Assembly: GCF_900100395.1 (NCBI RefSeq)
Contig: NZ_FNFB01000027.1
Span: 1-64,000 of the forward strand
Direction: 5' to 3'
Source of the DNA: Nonomuraea maritima
GTDB taxonomy: Bacteria > Actinomycetota > Actinomycetes > Streptosporangiales > Streptosporangiaceae
Length of the DNA stretch: 64,000 bases
Position 1 is the first letter of the stretch, and every line of letters begins with the position of its first letter. Both the position numbers and the translations under genes were made by a program. This document shows positions 62,921-64,000 of this stretch, in pieces. The notes beneath the pieces were generated by a model. The model did no database searches, was not told the DNA's origin, and was given only the letters and a program-made list of their open reading frames with translations.

Positions 62921-62935
62921 TCGGATCAGGTCCCC

Positions 62936-64000
62936 CTAGACGCCGTCACGTTCGAGCGGGCAGCTCATGCACCGCGGCCCCCCGCGCCCCCGGCCGAGCT
63001 CGCTGCCCCTGATCGTGATCACTTCGATGCCGTTGTCGCGCAGGTAGTTGTTGGTCGTGGTGTTGCGCTCGTAGGCGACGACGACGCCGGGCTCCAGTGC
63101 CAGCCCGTTGCAGCCGTCGTCCCACTGCTCGCGTTCGGCGGCGTACACGTCCTGGGTGGGGGTCAGGACGGTGATGTCCGGCAGGTCGATGGCGCGCGCG
63201 ATGGCCCGGTGCATGTCCTCGGGCGCGTGGTCGGTGACCTTCAGCTCCTTGGGGGTCTCACCCGGCTCGATCGTGTACGACCGCAGCATCCCGAGCCCCG
63301 CGTACTTGGTGAACACCCCCACGTCGAGCATCGTCATCACGGTGTCGAGGTGCATGAACGCCCGCGTCTTCGGCAGGTCGAGCGCCACGATCCGGCGCGC
63401 CGAGCCGGCCTGGAACAGCCGCCGCGCCAGCATCTCGACCGCCTGCGGCTGGGTGCGCTCGCTCATCCCGACGAGCACGGCGCCCCGTCCGATCACCAGG
63501 ACGTCGCCGCCCTCCAGGGTGGCGGGCGCCATCGACCGTCCGGGCAGCCAGCAGTGGTAGCCGTCGTCGCCGGGCCGGTTGAAGCCGTCGGCGAACATCG
63601 GGTGGAACATGTAGACGGCCTCCATGTTGACCGTCTCGCGCATGCGGGCCTTCTTGCGCATCGCGTTGATGGACACGCCGTCGTAGATCCAGCTGGAGGT
63701 GTCGCGGGTGAACAGGTGGTTGGGCAGCGGCGGCAGGACGAAGTCGTCGTCGGCCATGACGTGGAAGGTCAGCGCCTTGGGGGAGCAGCCCATCTCGACG
63801 ATCTCGCGCTTGGTGATGCCGCCGGTCAGGTAGACCTGCAGCGTCGCCGCGTCCATCGCGTCGAGCGTGTTGCGGATGTCGTCGACGGCGACCGGGCCGA
63901 GCCAGTGCTCGTCCACGACCGCGTCGAGGATGTGCTTGCGCGCCTCGGGGATCTCGACGGTCTCCCTGAGCAGGTCGGACAGCAGGTGGACGCGGACGCC
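62936..64000 (-). CDS. arcA: Arginine deiminase (N-terminus beyond the window)
   Basis: 354 residues visible; about the first 60 lie past base 64000. Hydrolyses arginine to citrulline and ammonia. Visible residues include the catalytic His in FMHLDTVMT, the EMGCSPKALTF block and the nucleophile Cys in RGGPRCMSCPL at the C-terminus. First gene seen of the arc operon; its promoter is outside the window. Confidence 0.94.
   Translation of the reverse strand, partial: GVRVHLLSDLLRETVEIPEARKHILDAVVDEHWLGPVAVDDIRNTLDAMDAATLQVYLTGGITKREIVEMGCSPKALTFHVMADDDFVLPPLPNHLFTRDTSSWIYDGVSINAMRKKARMRETVNMEAVYMFHPMFADGFNRPGDDGYHCWLPGRSMAPATLEGGDVLVIGRGAVLVGMSERTQPQAVEMLARRLFQAGSARRIVALDLPKTRAFMHLDTVMTMLDVGVFTKYAGLGMLRSYTIEPGETPKELKVTDHAPEDMHRAIARAIDLPDITVLTPTQDVYAAEREQWDDGCNGLALEPGVVVAYERNTTTNNYLRDNGIEVITIRGSELGRGRGGPRCMSCPLERDGV

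Overview
This is a high-GC actinomycete chromosome segment. GTG and TTG starts are common, many genes look leaderless with a TANNNT box 6-8 bases before the start codon, and the window carries bldD, a PASTA kinase and a metF/thi/aroF/glkA backbone arranged as I recall it from Streptomyces. Urate-to-allantoate genes, an actinobacterial HEPN protein and a BldD identical in numbering to that of Streptomyces suggest a sporulating actinomycete such as the Streptosporangiaceae. The genus is inference.

Layout. 1-0.5 kb: coiled-coil heptad protein. 0.7-8.3 kb: acyl-CoA ligase, metallophosphoesterase, SRPBCC, ArsA-type ATPase, DUF5304, ROK glucokinase, EEP hydrolase, secreted propeller. 8.3-13.5 kb: small membrane protein, esterase, PlsC acyltransferase, MarR/DoxX, homocysteine methyltransferase, Crp regulator, YciI. 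13.5-15.3 kb: an intact IS605-type element (tnpA plus tnpB). 15.3-18.8 kb: VIT/VWA protein with MerR regulator, divergent from Dps. 19-26 kb: PhoX-like protein, lactonase, glycerol kinase, phosphofructokinase, MHYT sensor, ThiI. 26.1-28.9 kb: aroF with a leader-peptide attenuator, a molybdopterin oxidoreductase, an orphan LytTR regulator. 30-40.5 kb: endonuclease IV, then a purine catabolic block (uraD, uraH, uricase, two xanthine dehydrogenase subunits, 8-oxoguanine deaminase, a glycosyltransferase, glycerate kinase, allantoinase, allantoicase). 40.5-49.1 kb: PASTA kinase, thiOSG under a TPP riboswitch, a ferredoxin-reductase-like protein, an Rv2175c-like DNA-binding protein, thiE, polyprenyl synthase, metF. 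50-54.7 kb: GNAT/YbaK, L,D-transpeptidase, TetR with P450 and ferredoxin. 55.5-58.4 kb: HEPN protein, a long repeat-rich gap, bldD. 58.7-64 kb: arginine deiminase operon with a permease and a Usp protein, cut by the window end.

How genes work together. Uricase, UraH and UraD turn urate into allantoin; AllB and allantoicase take it to ureidoglycolate; glycerate kinase would recover its glyoxylate carbon. The molybdenum subunit expected with the xanthine dehydrogenase FAD and iron-sulfur subunits is absent. ArcA, ArcB and ArcC convert arginine to ornithine and ATP. ThiO, ThiS and ThiG build the thiazole of thiamine, ThiE joins it to the pyrimidine, and thiamine pyrophosphate controls thiO through the riboswitch.

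Most notable: a 22-residue Phe-Leu-Phe-Trp-Tyr leader peptide with alternative hairpins before aroF; a recurring pattern in which the stop-codon end of a gene is tandemly copied into the following intergenic DNA; a perfect 25-base operator-like palindrome between the MerR/VIT operon and dps; and twin, mutually inverted MarR operators. No tRNA, rRNA or CRISPR array was seen.
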